DNA of 64,000 bases, taken from contig JANXSK010000195.1 of assembly GCA_025352695.1 (NCBI GenBank), positions 1-64,000 of the forward strand, read 5' to 3'. The notes under the pieces are model-generated. The model made no database searches, was not told the origin of the DNA, and saw nothing but the letters and a program-made list of their open reading frames with translations. This DNA comes from Ferruginibacter sp. (GTDB lineage: Bacteria > Bacteroidota > Bacteroidia > Chitinophagales > Chitinophagaceae). Shown here piece by piece: positions 32,365 to 42,793 of this stretch. A program made the position numbers and the translations under genes. Within the stretch, counting starts at the first letter, position 1. Every line of letters starts with the position of its first letter.

Positions 32365-32619
32365 TTGACTGTGAAAGTATATAAGTTTAAACACTACGAA
32401 ATATTTGTTAAAGAATCACTTTCTAATGAAGAACGTTTTTTTGCGCAATACAATGATTTTTTTGAGGAACTTTTGCGGTGCAAAAATATTAGTAATATGA
32501 AAATCTACCAAGTTTTTAATCTTTGTAATTTCACTATCAGCTCAAAACCATTCCTTGTTGAACCTCTTTTAAAAAAGCAATATTTACCTGCTTTTAAATT
32601 TTTGGCCTGTAACAATTAA
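32365..32619 (+). CDS. Hypothetical protein
   Basis: 84-aa ORF, no recognised family. Confidence 0.35.
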   Translation: MTVKVYKFKHYEIFVKESLSNEERFFAQYNDFFEELLRCKNISNMKIYQVFNLCNFTISSKPFLVEPLLKKQYLPAFKFLACNN

Positions 32620-32637
32620 AATATCCTACTTATATTT

Positions 32638-33399
32638 CTATACTTTTTTTTGCGCAGTATTAACATAATTTGCTTTCATAATTTTTACGGGTTTCCTTAC
32701 AATAATATCAGACCCTTTTGCTAAAAAAATAGAATGTGGCGTAACATCTTTTATAAAAGGCACAAAAGCTGCTCCATACAAATGCTCCACATCACATTTT
32801 AACAAATAGCTTGTTACTGGATAGACTTGCCAGCGTGGATGTTCAACTGCATATTCGATAGTAGTATTTTTATTAAGTTGGTTATAACCATAATAATGTT
32901 CCAGTATAAATTCCGCTTCGCTACCAGGCACAATATCTTCTAATTGGTTAGTTGCCTGTATTTCTATAGAGTTCCATGATCGCCTCTTTTTCTTCCAGTT
33001 ATATTCTACCAATAATTTATTATTTACTTTACGAATATTATGAAACATTTTAGCAGTGCTGTAATGTTCATTGTACAATATATTAGCCGTTGTGGCGATG
33101 ATTGGTTTTGGAACAATTTCAGAGATAAATGCTGCACCACGCTTCCATTGGAGACCGTCAAAATGTTTCACATAAAAACGCAGGTTGACTTCATCAAAGT
33201 TGGTATGCGATGGCCATTGTATGCCCATTACCTTTGTATTATTAAATAAAAAACCCACTACACTTACCAATGCTTTTTCCTCAAACAAATCAAGCTCTGT
33301 GTAGGGTGGAAGATAAAGTTGCAATATCTTAGGATCTACTTCAAAATTTATCATAGCCAAGTATTCCCATTTTGCAGATAAAAATATTTTCTGTTTCAT
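32638..33399 (-). CDS. DUF2071 / YqjF-like protein
   Basis: YLAMINFEVDPKILQLYLPPYTELDLFEEKALVSVVGFLFNNTKVMGI. Confidence 0.82.
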   Translation of the reverse strand: MKQKIFLSAKWEYLAMINFEVDPKILQLYLPPYTELDLFEEKALVSVVGFLFNNTKVMGIQWPSHTNFDEVNLRFYVKHFDGLQWKRGAAFISEIVPKPIIATTANILYNEHYSTAKMFHNIRKVNNKLLVEYNWKKKRRSWNSIEIQATNQLEDIVPGSEAEFILEHYYGYNQLNKNTTIEYAVEHPRWQVYPVTSYLLKCDVEHLYGAAFVPFIKDVTPHSIFLAKGSDIIVRKPVKIMKANYVNTAQKKV

Positions 33400-33400
33400 G

Positions 33401-34039
33401 TTACTTTATTTTTTCAGTTATGGTATCAGATTTTGCATAGCGAAATCTAGCAATTAAATTTGTTTCATAATAACCGTCTATTCCCAAGCTAGTAATGCTA
33501 CCGGCATTATCAATATATAAAAATCCATCGGGAGCAATAATAGTCTCGTCAACATAAACATCAGTAACTTTTCCTATAACAAAAAAACTTCTATTATATT
33601 GAATGGGAATAATTTCAACCAGTTCCATCAAATATTTAATATTACTTTCTGCAACAAACGGTGCCTTTATATTTTCCTTCCATTCAATCCCAAGACCCGA
33701 TTTTTGAAACTCACTTTCACCTGCGGAATATTTGGCACTTGTTTGATGCGCCTTATCAATAAAAGAAGCATGTATGTGATTCATTGTATAAACGCCCGTT
33801 GCTTCTATATTAGAAATTGTATGGGGAGCCGCTTCTTTTGGGCGGTTTATAAAACCAATCAAAGCTGGATCTGCACCTATATGCACAAGATTACTAAATA
33901 TGGCAAGATTTGGATTACCCTCGCAGCTAATAGTACCAATTAAAGTAGCACTTTTAAATCCGCTAAGGCAATTAATAAAATTGGTACGATAAAAACGATC
34001 CCATGATTTTATATTGTCATTAGAAAAATGTTGCATCAA
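33401..34039 (-). CDS. Flavin reductase family (FMN-binding split barrel) protein
   Basis: GTISCEGNPNLAIFSNLVHIGADPALIGFINRP..APHTISNIEATGVYTMNHI. Confidence 0.85.
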   Translation of the reverse strand: MMQHFSNDNIKSWDRFYRTNFINCLSGFKSATLIGTISCEGNPNLAIFSNLVHIGADPALIGFINRPKEAAPHTISNIEATGVYTMNHIHASFIDKAHQTSAKYSAGESEFQKSGLGIEWKENIKAPFVAESNIKYLMELVEIIPIQYNRSFFVIGKVTDVYVDETIIAPDGFLYIDNAGSITSLGIDGYYETNLIARFRYAKSDTITEKIK

Positions 34040-34627
34040 ACTATAAAATTTATTATTTGATAAACATCGTTACGTAAGAATAGTTTTAAACAGGTTATTT
34101 TTTATGCTTCAAAATATATTTCTATTTATAAAAATACCGCCCATTAATAGAAGAATAGTAATCGCTACAAATCCCGCATATTTTACACCAATTTGTTTTG
34201 GCTGTGGAATGAATGGTTTATAACCTGCCAAGAGGCATTTTAAAGACGATGGTCAGTAAAAACAATGAGAATGATCATAGTCAGATTTTTATTAACTAAG
34301 GACTTTCTTTATAAAATCGTTGTTGTTTTAGACTTACATACCAAAGCAATATAATAGTAATTTAAAAGCTTATTTTATGCCTTGGGCAAACATAAGTTGT
34401 AAGGATGCCCAAACATATTCAGTAGCATTTTCTTATAAATATATAATTTATTAAAAAATATTTTTAAACCTTTTTATGTAATACACGTTGTAGTTTTAAT
34501 GAAATATACTTACAACCAAAATCATTACTTAAATTTTTAGATTCACAATATTTATACTTTTTTAAATATCCGAATAAGGTTTACGAATGATAAAAAAGTT
34601 CATTTCAATAAAATTCAAACAAACAAT

Positions 34628-34807
34628 ATGCTAAATAAATTTTCCAAATTTGAATTTGCCATTTTGATTTTATCGATAGTAATAATATTCATTTCTGAAT
34701 ATTATTACATTGTATTAAAAAATCATGAAAGAGCAATATTTATTGGCTTGTGGCCTCCCACTATGTTAACATTATTGACATATTTAAATTCAAAAAAACA
34801 GAAATAA
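34628..34807 (+). CDS. Small membrane protein (59 aa), not in ORF track
   Basis: MLNKFSKFEFAILILSIVIIFISEYYYIVLKNHERAIFIGLWPPTMLTLLTYLNSKKQK*. Confidence 0.55.
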   Translation: MLNKFSKFEFAILILSIVIIFISEYYYIVLKNHERAIFIGLWPPTMLTLLTYLNSKKQK

Positions 34808-34808
34808 A

Positions 34809-34913
34809 ATGGAAAATTTAGATTTGATTATACTAACAATTATCGTATCTGCTGTTTTCTTTGGTTTTTCTTTTTCTTTATACCAGGCACAAAAAAAAGC
34901 GCAGGGAAAATAA
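34809..34913 (+). CDS. Small single-pass membrane peptide (34 aa), starts 2 nt after the previous stop
   Basis: MENLDLIILTIIVSAVFFGFSFSLYQAQKKAQGK*. Confidence 0.5.
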   Translation: MENLDLIILTIIVSAVFFGFSFSLYQAQKKAQGK

Positions 34914-35215
34914 AAAATCATACTTCTTGTTGTAAAGTATATAACAGAACTATCAATTTCAATTTTTCAACTATATTTACTACACTTATAATGTTGTTTG
35001 TAATGGTCAACATTTATAGTTAATTTCTTATTTTCTTTTGAACATGAGGCAAATATTATTTTATTCTAAACATAGGTCTATACTTTTCACTATTAATTAA
35101 TATTAAGATCTTTGTATATAGTGTAAAGGTTTTTAAAAGCTTTAAAAAAGGCTATTACTATAGTCTTTAGAGGTGTTCAAAACTAATTGATACCAATCTC
35201 ATTATTTTTGCAATT

Positions 35216-36487
35216 TTACATTTTCATTCCCTCCATCGGGTTAGCGCCTTTCTTAAAAATGTATTCACTTTGTAATAAATAAGTTCCTGAAATTACAATT
35301 ACCTCACCTGTCTTCAGGCCCGATATTATTTCTATCCTGTCATTACTTTCCAGACCAACTTGTACCATTTTATTTTTAAAAGAATGAGCACCTGTTTTTA
35401 CCCAAACTGTAGCTCCCCTCCCATCTCTTAATACTGCATCAATAGGCAGTGTGAGTGATGAATGTTCCCTACTCTTTAATATTACATAGGCAGGCATACC
35501 CGGTTTTAATTGTTTGTCTGCATTAGGAATGGATACCCGGATTAAGTTAATTCTTGTATCAGGATTTATCTCAGGATTTACAAATTTAATATTGCCCTTT
35601 ATTTCTCTGCCACCCAAATCTGGTAGTTGTACCACTGCCAAACCTTTAAGATCTACTTCTGAAAGTTGGGATGTATACATTTGGGCCTCTGCCCAAAGGT
35701 TTGACAAATCTGCCAGCTTTACAATGGTTCCACCATCCATTAAATAGTCGCCTTCTATAAGCTCCAAGGTGGTAATATATCCACTGGTATTGCTGTAGAA
35801 AGTAGTAGTGGGAGAAGTCTTTTTATTGCGCAACAATTGTGCAATTTGAGCTTCACTCATACCCCATAAAAGCAATTTATTTTTTGCACTTTTTAATAGC
35901 AGATCAAAGTCAATGGTTGCATCGTTTTCGAATGCTTTTTTTCTGTCTGCAGCCAACAAGTATTCTTGTTTTGAATTGTTTAATTCTTCACTGTATATAT
36001 CATACAACGGGGCATCTTTAGGAACAAAATCACCTATATTTTTAAAGTATAATTTCTCTACCCTACCCGATACCCTTGAACTTATCGAAGTAGTTGTTGT
36101 TTGGTCGAAATTTAAGGTAGCCGTTAACACCAACTTGTCGCCGATTGTACCGGTACGTAAGGTATCTGTTTGTACATTGCCCAATTGTATTTGTTCTGCA
36201 CTCAACAAAATTTCATCTTTATTTTCTGCGTTGTTTTTATTAGCCAGTGTTAGGGTCATGTGACAGATAGGGCATTTTCCTGGATTATATTCTACTACCT
36301 GCGGATCCATGGAACAGGTATAATAGGTATCCGGATCTTTCAGTACTTCCTTTTTGCTTTTACAAGATGCTCCTAATAAAGTAATGATTGCGAATAAAGA
36401 TCCACAGAAAACAATTTGTACAAGTGTGCGACGCCAATGAAGCTTAATTGAAATACAATTGTCTGGTACATACCTATCTTTTTTCAT
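35216..36487 (-). CDS. cusB: CusB-type efflux adaptor with N-terminal heavy-metal-binding domain
   Basis: YTCSMDPQVVEYNPGKCPICHMTL; membrane fusion protein core. Confidence 0.88.
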   Translation of the reverse strand: MKKDRYVPDNCISIKLHWRRTLVQIVFCGSLFAIITLLGASCKSKKEVLKDPDTYYTCSMDPQVVEYNPGKCPICHMTLTLANKNNAENKDEILLSAEQIQLGNVQTDTLRTGTIGDKLVLTATLNFDQTTTTSISSRVSGRVEKLYFKNIGDFVPKDAPLYDIYSEELNNSKQEYLLAADRKKAFENDATIDFDLLLKSAKNKLLLWGMSEAQIAQLLRNKKTSPTTTFYSNTSGYITTLELIEGDYLMDGGTIVKLADLSNLWAEAQMYTSQLSEVDLKGLAVVQLPDLGGREIKGNIKFVNPEINPDTRINLIRVSIPNADKQLKPGMPAYVILKSREHSSLTLPIDAVLRDGRGATVWVKTGAHSFKNKMVQVGLESNDRIEIISGLKTGEVIVISGTYLLQSEYIFKKGANPMEGMKM

Positions 36488-36490
36488 TGC

Positions 36491-37828
36491 TTAATTTTTA
36501 ATTTTAATAAAACTTTCGCTGTCCATTAAATATTGTCCATCGACAGCAACTGAATCTGTGGGCTGCAAACCACTAATGATTTGAATGTGATTTTTATAGA
36601 GCATACCAACATTTACTTTTTGCGCTTTAAATCCTCCAGCCATTTTTTGAAATACCACTTTCTCCATTCCTAAAGACAACACTGCTTCTTTAGGTAACCA
36701 AAATGCATCTTTAGTGTTTCCAAAAACTGTTGCTGTTACCTGGCTGCCAATGGGAATTTTTAACACACTATTGTTGAAGTACACCCTTGCGGTTAACGTT
36801 TTGCTATTTTTACGATAGAAAGGTTCAATAAAATTAATAGTAGCCCTGAAATCCTCATCTGGTGAGGTTTCCGGAACTACCCTTACCCTATTTCCTGGTT
36901 TTACCAACCCCTGGTTATCGCCGTAAATATTTAATAAAGCCCACGCCTGAGCCGGATTAAATACCACAAAAAAAGACTGCCCTTTTTTTACATACATGCC
37001 TTCTTTTAAAGTTAGTTCTTCGGTAAGTAAAGCAATGTCTTTCATGCCTACAGATGTAGTATTCATTGCCCCTCCGTTGGAAGCTTCATGTATATGGCCA
37101 CTGTAATTGCTATACACTGAAATGGTTAAAGATGGCTTGCCTGTTTGTATAACCTGTTGCAATTGCGCATTGCTGATACCGAGCAGTGTTAGCTTATCTT
37201 TAGCAGCCTGAATGAGCGTTGTATTATCCGGATCATTTTTTATAAGAAATAATAAATTCTGTTGAGCAGTCAATAATTCGGGGCTATAGATATCCATGAT
37301 GCGTTGCCCCTTGGTAATTTTTTGAAACCGATAATGCACATATAACTTTTCAATACGGCCCTCAACGCTAGATGAAATACTCCCTGCCTGCCTGGTATCA
37401 TAGGCAATATTGCCAAGTGCTTCAATCTCTATTTGCTCTTCCTTTTTTTTAATGGTGGTAACAGGTATAGAAGAGATAACAAATTCGTTGGTAGGTTTTA
37501 ATAATGAAGTCAAAGTAGCATCGGCTGATTTTTCACCGCTGGTTTCTTTCTTTACCAGTTGCATTCCACAGATAGTGCAGTTACCCGATTTATTACTGAT
37601 GATTTGAGGATGCATGGAGCAGGTGTATAAAAGTTGCTCCTTTTCAACAACGTGGGCAGTATGTGTATTTTTTTTATTGTTACAACCTGTTACAATAAGC
37701 AAAAAACAACCTGCAATAATGAGCAATAAATAAATTGAAAATTGCTGCGCACACATTGCCTTATTATTTTGGCTTTTTGCCTTTTGTTTTTTTATTAAGT
37801 GTATTTTCATAACCCTATTTCTTTTCAA
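36491..37828 (-). CDS. cusB: Second CusB-type efflux adaptor with heavy-metal-binding domain
   Basis: LLYTCSMHPQIISNKSGNCTICGMQLV; EGRIEKLYVHYRFQKITKGQRIMDIYSPEL. Confidence 0.88.
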   Translation of the reverse strand: MKRNRVMKIHLIKKQKAKSQNNKAMCAQQFSIYLLLIIAGCFLLIVTGCNNKKNTHTAHVVEKEQLLYTCSMHPQIISNKSGNCTICGMQLVKKETSGEKSADATLTSLLKPTNEFVISSIPVTTIKKKEEQIEIEALGNIAYDTRQAGSISSSVEGRIEKLYVHYRFQKITKGQRIMDIYSPELLTAQQNLLFLIKNDPDNTTLIQAAKDKLTLLGISNAQLQQVIQTGKPSLTISVYSNYSGHIHEASNGGAMNTTSVGMKDIALLTEELTLKEGMYVKKGQSFFVVFNPAQAWALLNIYGDNQGLVKPGNRVRVVPETSPDEDFRATINFIEPFYRKNSKTLTARVYFNNSVLKIPIGSQVTATVFGNTKDAFWLPKEAVLSLGMEKVVFQKMAGGFKAQKVNVGMLYKNHIQIISGLQPTDSVAVDGQYLMDSESFIKIKN

Positions 37829-39065
37829 TTATCCGTTCCAGCGATACCTGTATTTTAAGTGACTGGTTCAACAATTCTATGTATTCCAATTGCATCATAT
37901 TCAAAGATTCCCATGCATCGTACAGCATAAACAACTCCTCCGTATTTTGCTCATACCCCAATTGGATAGTTTTATAATTATTCTTTAAAGCAGGTATAAT
38001 ATTGTCTTCGTATAATTTTAACTGCTTTCGTTTTAATACTATTTCATTACGCATGGCATAAGCCATACCGCTGTATTCATTTACCATCATTTCTTTTTGC
38101 GATTGTAACGATCTGGCTTTCCATTTCAGGCTTTCTATAGTAGCCTTATTCATTTTAGACGACCATTTTGCAAGCGGTAATTTCATCATACCCATTAAAG
38201 AATATTGCATGGGCAAACCACCAAAACCAAACATGTGCTCGTACCGAATACCAAATTGTGGATGGAGACTTTGTTTTTCTGTTTCCTCTTTTAAAAAAGT
38301 AAGATTAATGTCTTTATCAATGGCTTTTAAATCGCTGCGATTGCTATAAAAAAGTGTACTGTCAAATATAATAGCAGAATAATCATTTAACTGATAAGTA
38401 GTATCAATATCAAAATCAATTAGCGCATTTCTTCCCATCAGCGAATTGATTCGAATGCGTTTTTCTTTGATGTCATTTTCAAACATCAGTTGCATATTTT
38501 GTATAGTACCCAATGCTGCTTTAGCTTTATAATAAGCACTTATTTTTTCTAAGCCATTTTTATAACGGATCTCCGCATTTTTTATCATAAAGTTCAGCAG
38601 CTTTTCATTTTGCTCCAGCACCGCTAATTTCTTTTTCAGCATTACCCATTCAAAGTAATTTCCTTTTGCTTCATTTATCAGTTCATTAATTGTTGCATTC
38701 TTTTTTTCTTTTTCTACTGATGACATGGCTTCCATATAAGTAGCATCGGCATTTTGTTTCTTTTTATTGGGCAACATCTGCTGGCCACCAATCATATATT
38801 GTCCCATGCCAGTTGCACCCATATCACCTTTTTTCCAAAGGGCGGGATTATAAGGAACCATCCAAAACCCAGTGCTAAACTCAGGTGCCATCCAGCTTTT
38901 GGCACCTTTGGCAGCTTCATCCAGAGAACGAATTTCATTGGCATACATTTTTACAACAGGATGTAAAGTGGCAATGCTATCAACAATAGCATCTAGCTTA
39001 AGCGTTTGTGCCGTAACAAGTTTTCCGGAAAAGAAAATGGTATATATGAAAATTATTTTTTTCAT
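37815..39065 (-). CDS. TolC/CusC-family outer membrane efflux protein
   Basis: Signal peptide and long helical OEP regions; position in cus-like operon. Confidence 0.85.
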   Translation of the reverse strand: MKKIIFIYTIFFSGKLVTAQTLKLDAIVDSIATLHPVVKMYANEIRSLDEAAKGAKSWMAPEFSTGFWMVPYNPALWKKGDMGATGMGQYMIGGQQMLPNKKKQNADATYMEAMSSVEKEKKNATINELINEAKGNYFEWVMLKKKLAVLEQNEKLLNFMIKNAEIRYKNGLEKISAYYKAKAALGTIQNMQLMFENDIKEKRIRINSLMGRNALIDFDIDTTYQLNDYSAIIFDSTLFYSNRSDLKAIDKDINLTFLKEETEKQSLHPQFGIRYEHMFGFGGLPMQYSLMGMMKLPLAKWSSKMNKATIESLKWKARSLQSQKEMMVNEYSGMAYAMRNEIVLKRKQLKLYEDNIIPALKNNYKTIQLGYEQNTEELFMLYDAWESLNMMQLEYIELLNQSLKIQVSLERIIEKK

Positions 39066-39076
39066 TGTAATCTATT

Positions 39077-39286
39077 TTAAGAACAACAATTTTTATTATT
39101 TTGAATGGGTGGGCATGGTACAGATCCATACGAACAAAACACACAGCAATCACCCATTTTAGGTTTTAATATTGTTTTACATTTTTCACACTCATAAAAA
39201 TATCTGCAGGAATTAACAGGCATTTCTTCCTGCTTTTGATGACCGCATTGAGGGCAAGTAATTGTTGATGTTACTATGATTTCCAT
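39077..39286 (-). CDS. GDCCVxC domain-containing small protein
   Basis: TCPQCGHQKQEEMPVNSCRYFYECEKCKTILKPKMGDCCVFCSYGSVPCPPIQ. Confidence 0.88.
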   Translation of the reverse strand: MEIIVTSTITCPQCGHQKQEEMPVNSCRYFYECEKCKTILKPKMGDCCVFCSYGSVPCPPIQNNKNCCS

Positions 39287-39393
39287 TATATTATTTTATA
39301 AATTTCTTTTTAAAAGCCAGCTATAAACAACTGAAGTCAGCGTACTTTTTAGTGGCTCAATATTTCCGGATATTTTATCAACCAATAAAAAAA

Positions 39394-41313
39394 TTACTCC
39401 TTAACATCAATTAAATCAATTTTACCTTTTCTTTTTAATTCCCGCTCTTTAATCATTTCAAAAACAACAGGCGTTATCAGCAACACATAAATAGTAGAAG
39501 TAATTGTACCTCCAATCAATGGTATTGTAATAGGACGCATAATATCACTGCCTACACCGGTTGACCATAATATCGGTATCAACCCAAACAAGCCAACAGA
39601 TACTGTCATCAATTTTGGCCTTAACCTTTTTGCCGCACCTTCAATTACAAATTCTCTGATGATAGCTGGTGTAATCGTATTACTGGAATTACCATATTTG
39701 GCCACCATATTTTGCATGGCTTCATTTAGGTAAATGGTCATTAACATGGCAGTTTCTATTGCCATTCCGAATAAGGCAATAAATCCAACGGCTACTGCTA
39801 CGGATAAATTAACTCCATAAAAATAAACCATAAATACGCCCCCAATTAATGCGAAGGGAACTGTTATCATAGTAATAAGCGATTCTTTAAATGAATGATA
39901 CGTAAAATACAGCACCATAAAAATAATGAGTATTACAACCGGCATTATCATGGTAAGTGTTTTGTTGGCACGCAATTGATTTTCCCATTGTCCGCTCCAT
40001 TCTAAAAAATAACCTTTTGGCAATTTGGTTATCAACTGGTTTAATTTTTTTTGTGCTTCCTGTACAGTGCTTCCTAAATCTCTTTCTCTTACATTAAACA
40101 AAACGGTGCCTCTCAGCATCGCATTTTCTGAATTGATCATTGGGGGACCATCGGTAATTTTTATATCAGCAACAGCAGCCAAAGGTACCGGGCCAAAACT
40201 CATAGTTTGCACCTGCATCCGTTTAAGAGACTGCAGGTTATTTCTAAAATCCTGCCCGTAGCGGGCATTCACTGAAAACCGCTGTCGGCCTTCAATTGTT
40301 GTCGTTAATTTCATTCCACCCAACGCAATTTCAATTACTGCATTTACATCATCCACACTCAATCCATATCTACCAATCTCATCCCGTTTTATGGCAATAT
40401 CTATATACTTTCCTCCGGTAATGGGTTCTACATACAAGTCTTTTACGCCTTCAATACCTTCAAGCTGTTTTTTAATTGTTTGTGCAAATGCATAAATACT
40501 GTCTAAATTTTGTCCATAAACTTTTAATCCAACATCTGTACGGATACCGGTTGATAGCATGTTAATCCGATTGATGATAGGTTGTGTCCAGCCGTTGGTA
40601 ACACCTGGAATTTGCAACTTAGCATTCAATTGGTTCATGATACTATCCTTTGTAATTTCTTTGCGCCATTCATTTTTTGGCTTTAGTAAAATGATGGTTT
40701 CAATCATGCTGATAGGACTGTTATCAGTAGCCGTATTTGCCCTTCCTGCCTTGCCCAATACATGTGCTACTTCCGGAACAGTAGAGATGATATTATCCTG
40801 TACCTGTAATAGTCTTTTGGCCTCAGAATTAGATACATCCGGTAAAGTAACGGGCATAAATAATAAAGAACCTTCATCTAAGGGTGGCATAAATTCAGAT
40901 CCCAAATGGATCATCATAACAACACCTATACCCAATGCTACAAGATTAATACCAATGGTTGTTTTCCGCCATTTTAAACACCATTTTAAAATGGGTGTAT
41001 AAATTTTTTCGAGCCGGCTGGTAATGGGGTTAGCACTTTCAGGTTTCATCCTGCCTTTCAATAAAAAAGAAATTAATACAGGAGCCAGTGTTATAGCAAG
41101 AAAAGCATCCACCAAAAGGATGAAAGTTTTTGTCCATGCCAATGGATGAAATAATTTCCCTTCCATGCCTGTAAGCAGGAACACGGGCAAAAAAGAAGTG
41201 ACCACAATAATGGTAGAATAAAATACACCCGGTCCCACCTGCTTGGATGCTTTCATAATAATCGCCATTCTTTCGTCAGCCGTTAATGGATCTTTACTTC
41301 GTTTAAATCGCAT
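39394..41313 (-). CDS. cusA: CusA-type RND pump, C-terminal part (TM5 onward)
   Basis: ERMAIIMKASKQVGPGVFYSTIIVVTSFLPVFLLTGMEGKLFHPLAWTKTF; in frame with upstream ORF. Confidence 0.85.
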   Translation of the reverse strand: MRFKRSKDPLTADERMAIIMKASKQVGPGVFYSTIIVVTSFLPVFLLTGMEGKLFHPLAWTKTFILLVDAFLAITLAPVLISFLLKGRMKPESANPITSRLEKIYTPILKWCLKWRKTTIGINLVALGIGVVMMIHLGSEFMPPLDEGSLLFMPVTLPDVSNSEAKRLLQVQDNIISTVPEVAHVLGKAGRANTATDNSPISMIETIILLKPKNEWRKEITKDSIMNQLNAKLQIPGVTNGWTQPIINRINMLSTGIRTDVGLKVYGQNLDSIYAFAQTIKKQLEGIEGVKDLYVEPITGGKYIDIAIKRDEIGRYGLSVDDVNAVIEIALGGMKLTTTIEGRQRFSVNARYGQDFRNNLQSLKRMQVQTMSFGPVPLAAVADIKITDGPPMINSENAMLRGTVLFNVRERDLGSTVQEAQKKLNQLITKLPKGYFLEWSGQWENQLRANKTLTMIMPVVILIIFMVLYFTYHSFKESLITMITVPFALIGGVFMVYFYGVNLSVAVAVGFIALFGMAIETAMLMTIYLNEAMQNMVAKYGNSSNTITPAIIREFVIEGAAKRLRPKLMTVSVGLFGLIPILWSTGVGSDIMRPITIPLIGGTITSTIYVLLITPVVFEMIKERELKRKGKIDLIDVKE

Positions 41314-41376
41314 CTGTATAAATTTTCATTGTGCTGATTATTTTCTGATCATTCCGACAAGTTTTTAACTCATTGT

Positions 41377-42651
41377 TTATAACTCCTTTGCCGCCTGCGC
41401 TTCGCTTAAATGCCGGTAATTGTTTTCTACCATCACTATGCCATCATCCACTACCACGCTAATGGCAAGGGCAATACCTGTTAACGACATGATGTTGGAA
41501 GAAATGCCAAATGCTTCCAACAATATAAAACCAATGGCAACTGAAATGGGTAACTGTATCAATATAACTATGGCGCTGCGCCAATGAAAAAGAAACAGTA
41601 TAACGATGATTGAAACTGTTATCAACTCTTCTATTAAAGTCCCTTTTACAGATTCAATGGCTTCCAGTATCAATGTACTTCTATCGTAAGAAGTTTTAAA
41701 TGTTACCTCTTCAGGTAAGCCCTTTTCCACTTCCTTCATTTTGGCTTTAATAGCTTCAATTACATTGTTGGCATTTTCATTGTACCGCATTACTACAATG
41801 CCACCCACTACTTCGCCCTTTCCATCAGCATCAAAAATACCGAGGCGTAAATCACCGCCCATTTGTACACTGCCAATATCTTTTACCCTAACCGGAATAC
41901 CATTGTAATTACTCAATGCAATATTTTCAACATCTTCTTTATTTTTGATATACCCCAATCCACGAATGATATAAGCCATATCTGCCATTTCAAATTTCCT
42001 TCCTCCCACATCATTGTTATTGGCTTTTACTTTATTCATCACATCCATCAAAGAAATGTTATAGTACTGCAGCTTTACCGGATCAACCACTAACTGGTAC
42101 TGTTTTTCAAAGCCTCCAAAAGAGGCTACTTCGGCAACGCCAGGCACTGTTTGCAACGCAAATTTTACATACCAATCCTGCAAAGCACGTTGTTCTCCCA
42201 AATCCATTTTAGGTGCATCAAGGTGATACCAAAAAATATGACCAACGCCTGTACCATCCGGCCCTAGTGTGGGCGTGATACCTTGTGGCAATAAGCGCTG
42301 CGCAAAATTTAACCTTTCCAACACCCTTGTTCTTGCCCAATAAATATCTACATTGTCTTCAAAAATTACATATACAAAACTCATCCCGAACATAGAAGAT
42401 CCGCGGATATTTTTTATTTTTGGTATGCCCTGCAAATTACTTACCAACGGATAGGTTATCTGGTCTTCTATAACCTGCGGACTCCGGCCCATCCATTCGG
42501 TAAAAACAATTACCTGGTTTTCACTTAAATCCGGAATGGCATCAATTGGATTTTTTTTGATTGAGTAAATTCCCCATGCAAAAAGACCACCTGCAATCAG
42601 CAATACAATAAACCTGTTGCGCAAGGCTAGCTCTATTAATTTTTGAACCAT
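41377..42651 (-). CDS. cusA: CusA-type RND pump, N-terminal part (through TM4)
   Basis: KKNPIDAIPDLSENQVIVFTEWMGRSPQVIEDQITYPL; ends VVDDGIVMVENNYRHLSEAQAAKEL*. Confidence 0.85.
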   Translation of the reverse strand: MVQKLIELALRNRFIVLLIAGGLFAWGIYSIKKNPIDAIPDLSENQVIVFTEWMGRSPQVIEDQITYPLVSNLQGIPKIKNIRGSSMFGMSFVYVIFEDNVDIYWARTRVLERLNFAQRLLPQGITPTLGPDGTGVGHIFWYHLDAPKMDLGEQRALQDWYVKFALQTVPGVAEVASFGGFEKQYQLVVDPVKLQYYNISLMDVMNKVKANNNDVGGRKFEMADMAYIIRGLGYIKNKEDVENIALSNYNGIPVRVKDIGSVQMGGDLRLGIFDADGKGEVVGGIVVMRYNENANNVIEAIKAKMKEVEKGLPEEVTFKTSYDRSTLILEAIESVKGTLIEELITVSIIVILFLFHWRSAIVILIQLPISVAIGFILLEAFGISSNIMSLTGIALAISVVVDDGIVMVENNYRHLSEAQAAKEL

Positions 42652-42793
42652 AGTAAGCGAATTATTAATTCAATAATATTATTTATCAATGGTCAATAGT
42701 GAAAAGCCGAAGCTACTTTATTTACGAGCAACTTTTACTTACCAAAAACTCAACTCATCAACTGACAGCAGATCAACATCCATCGCCTTTTCA

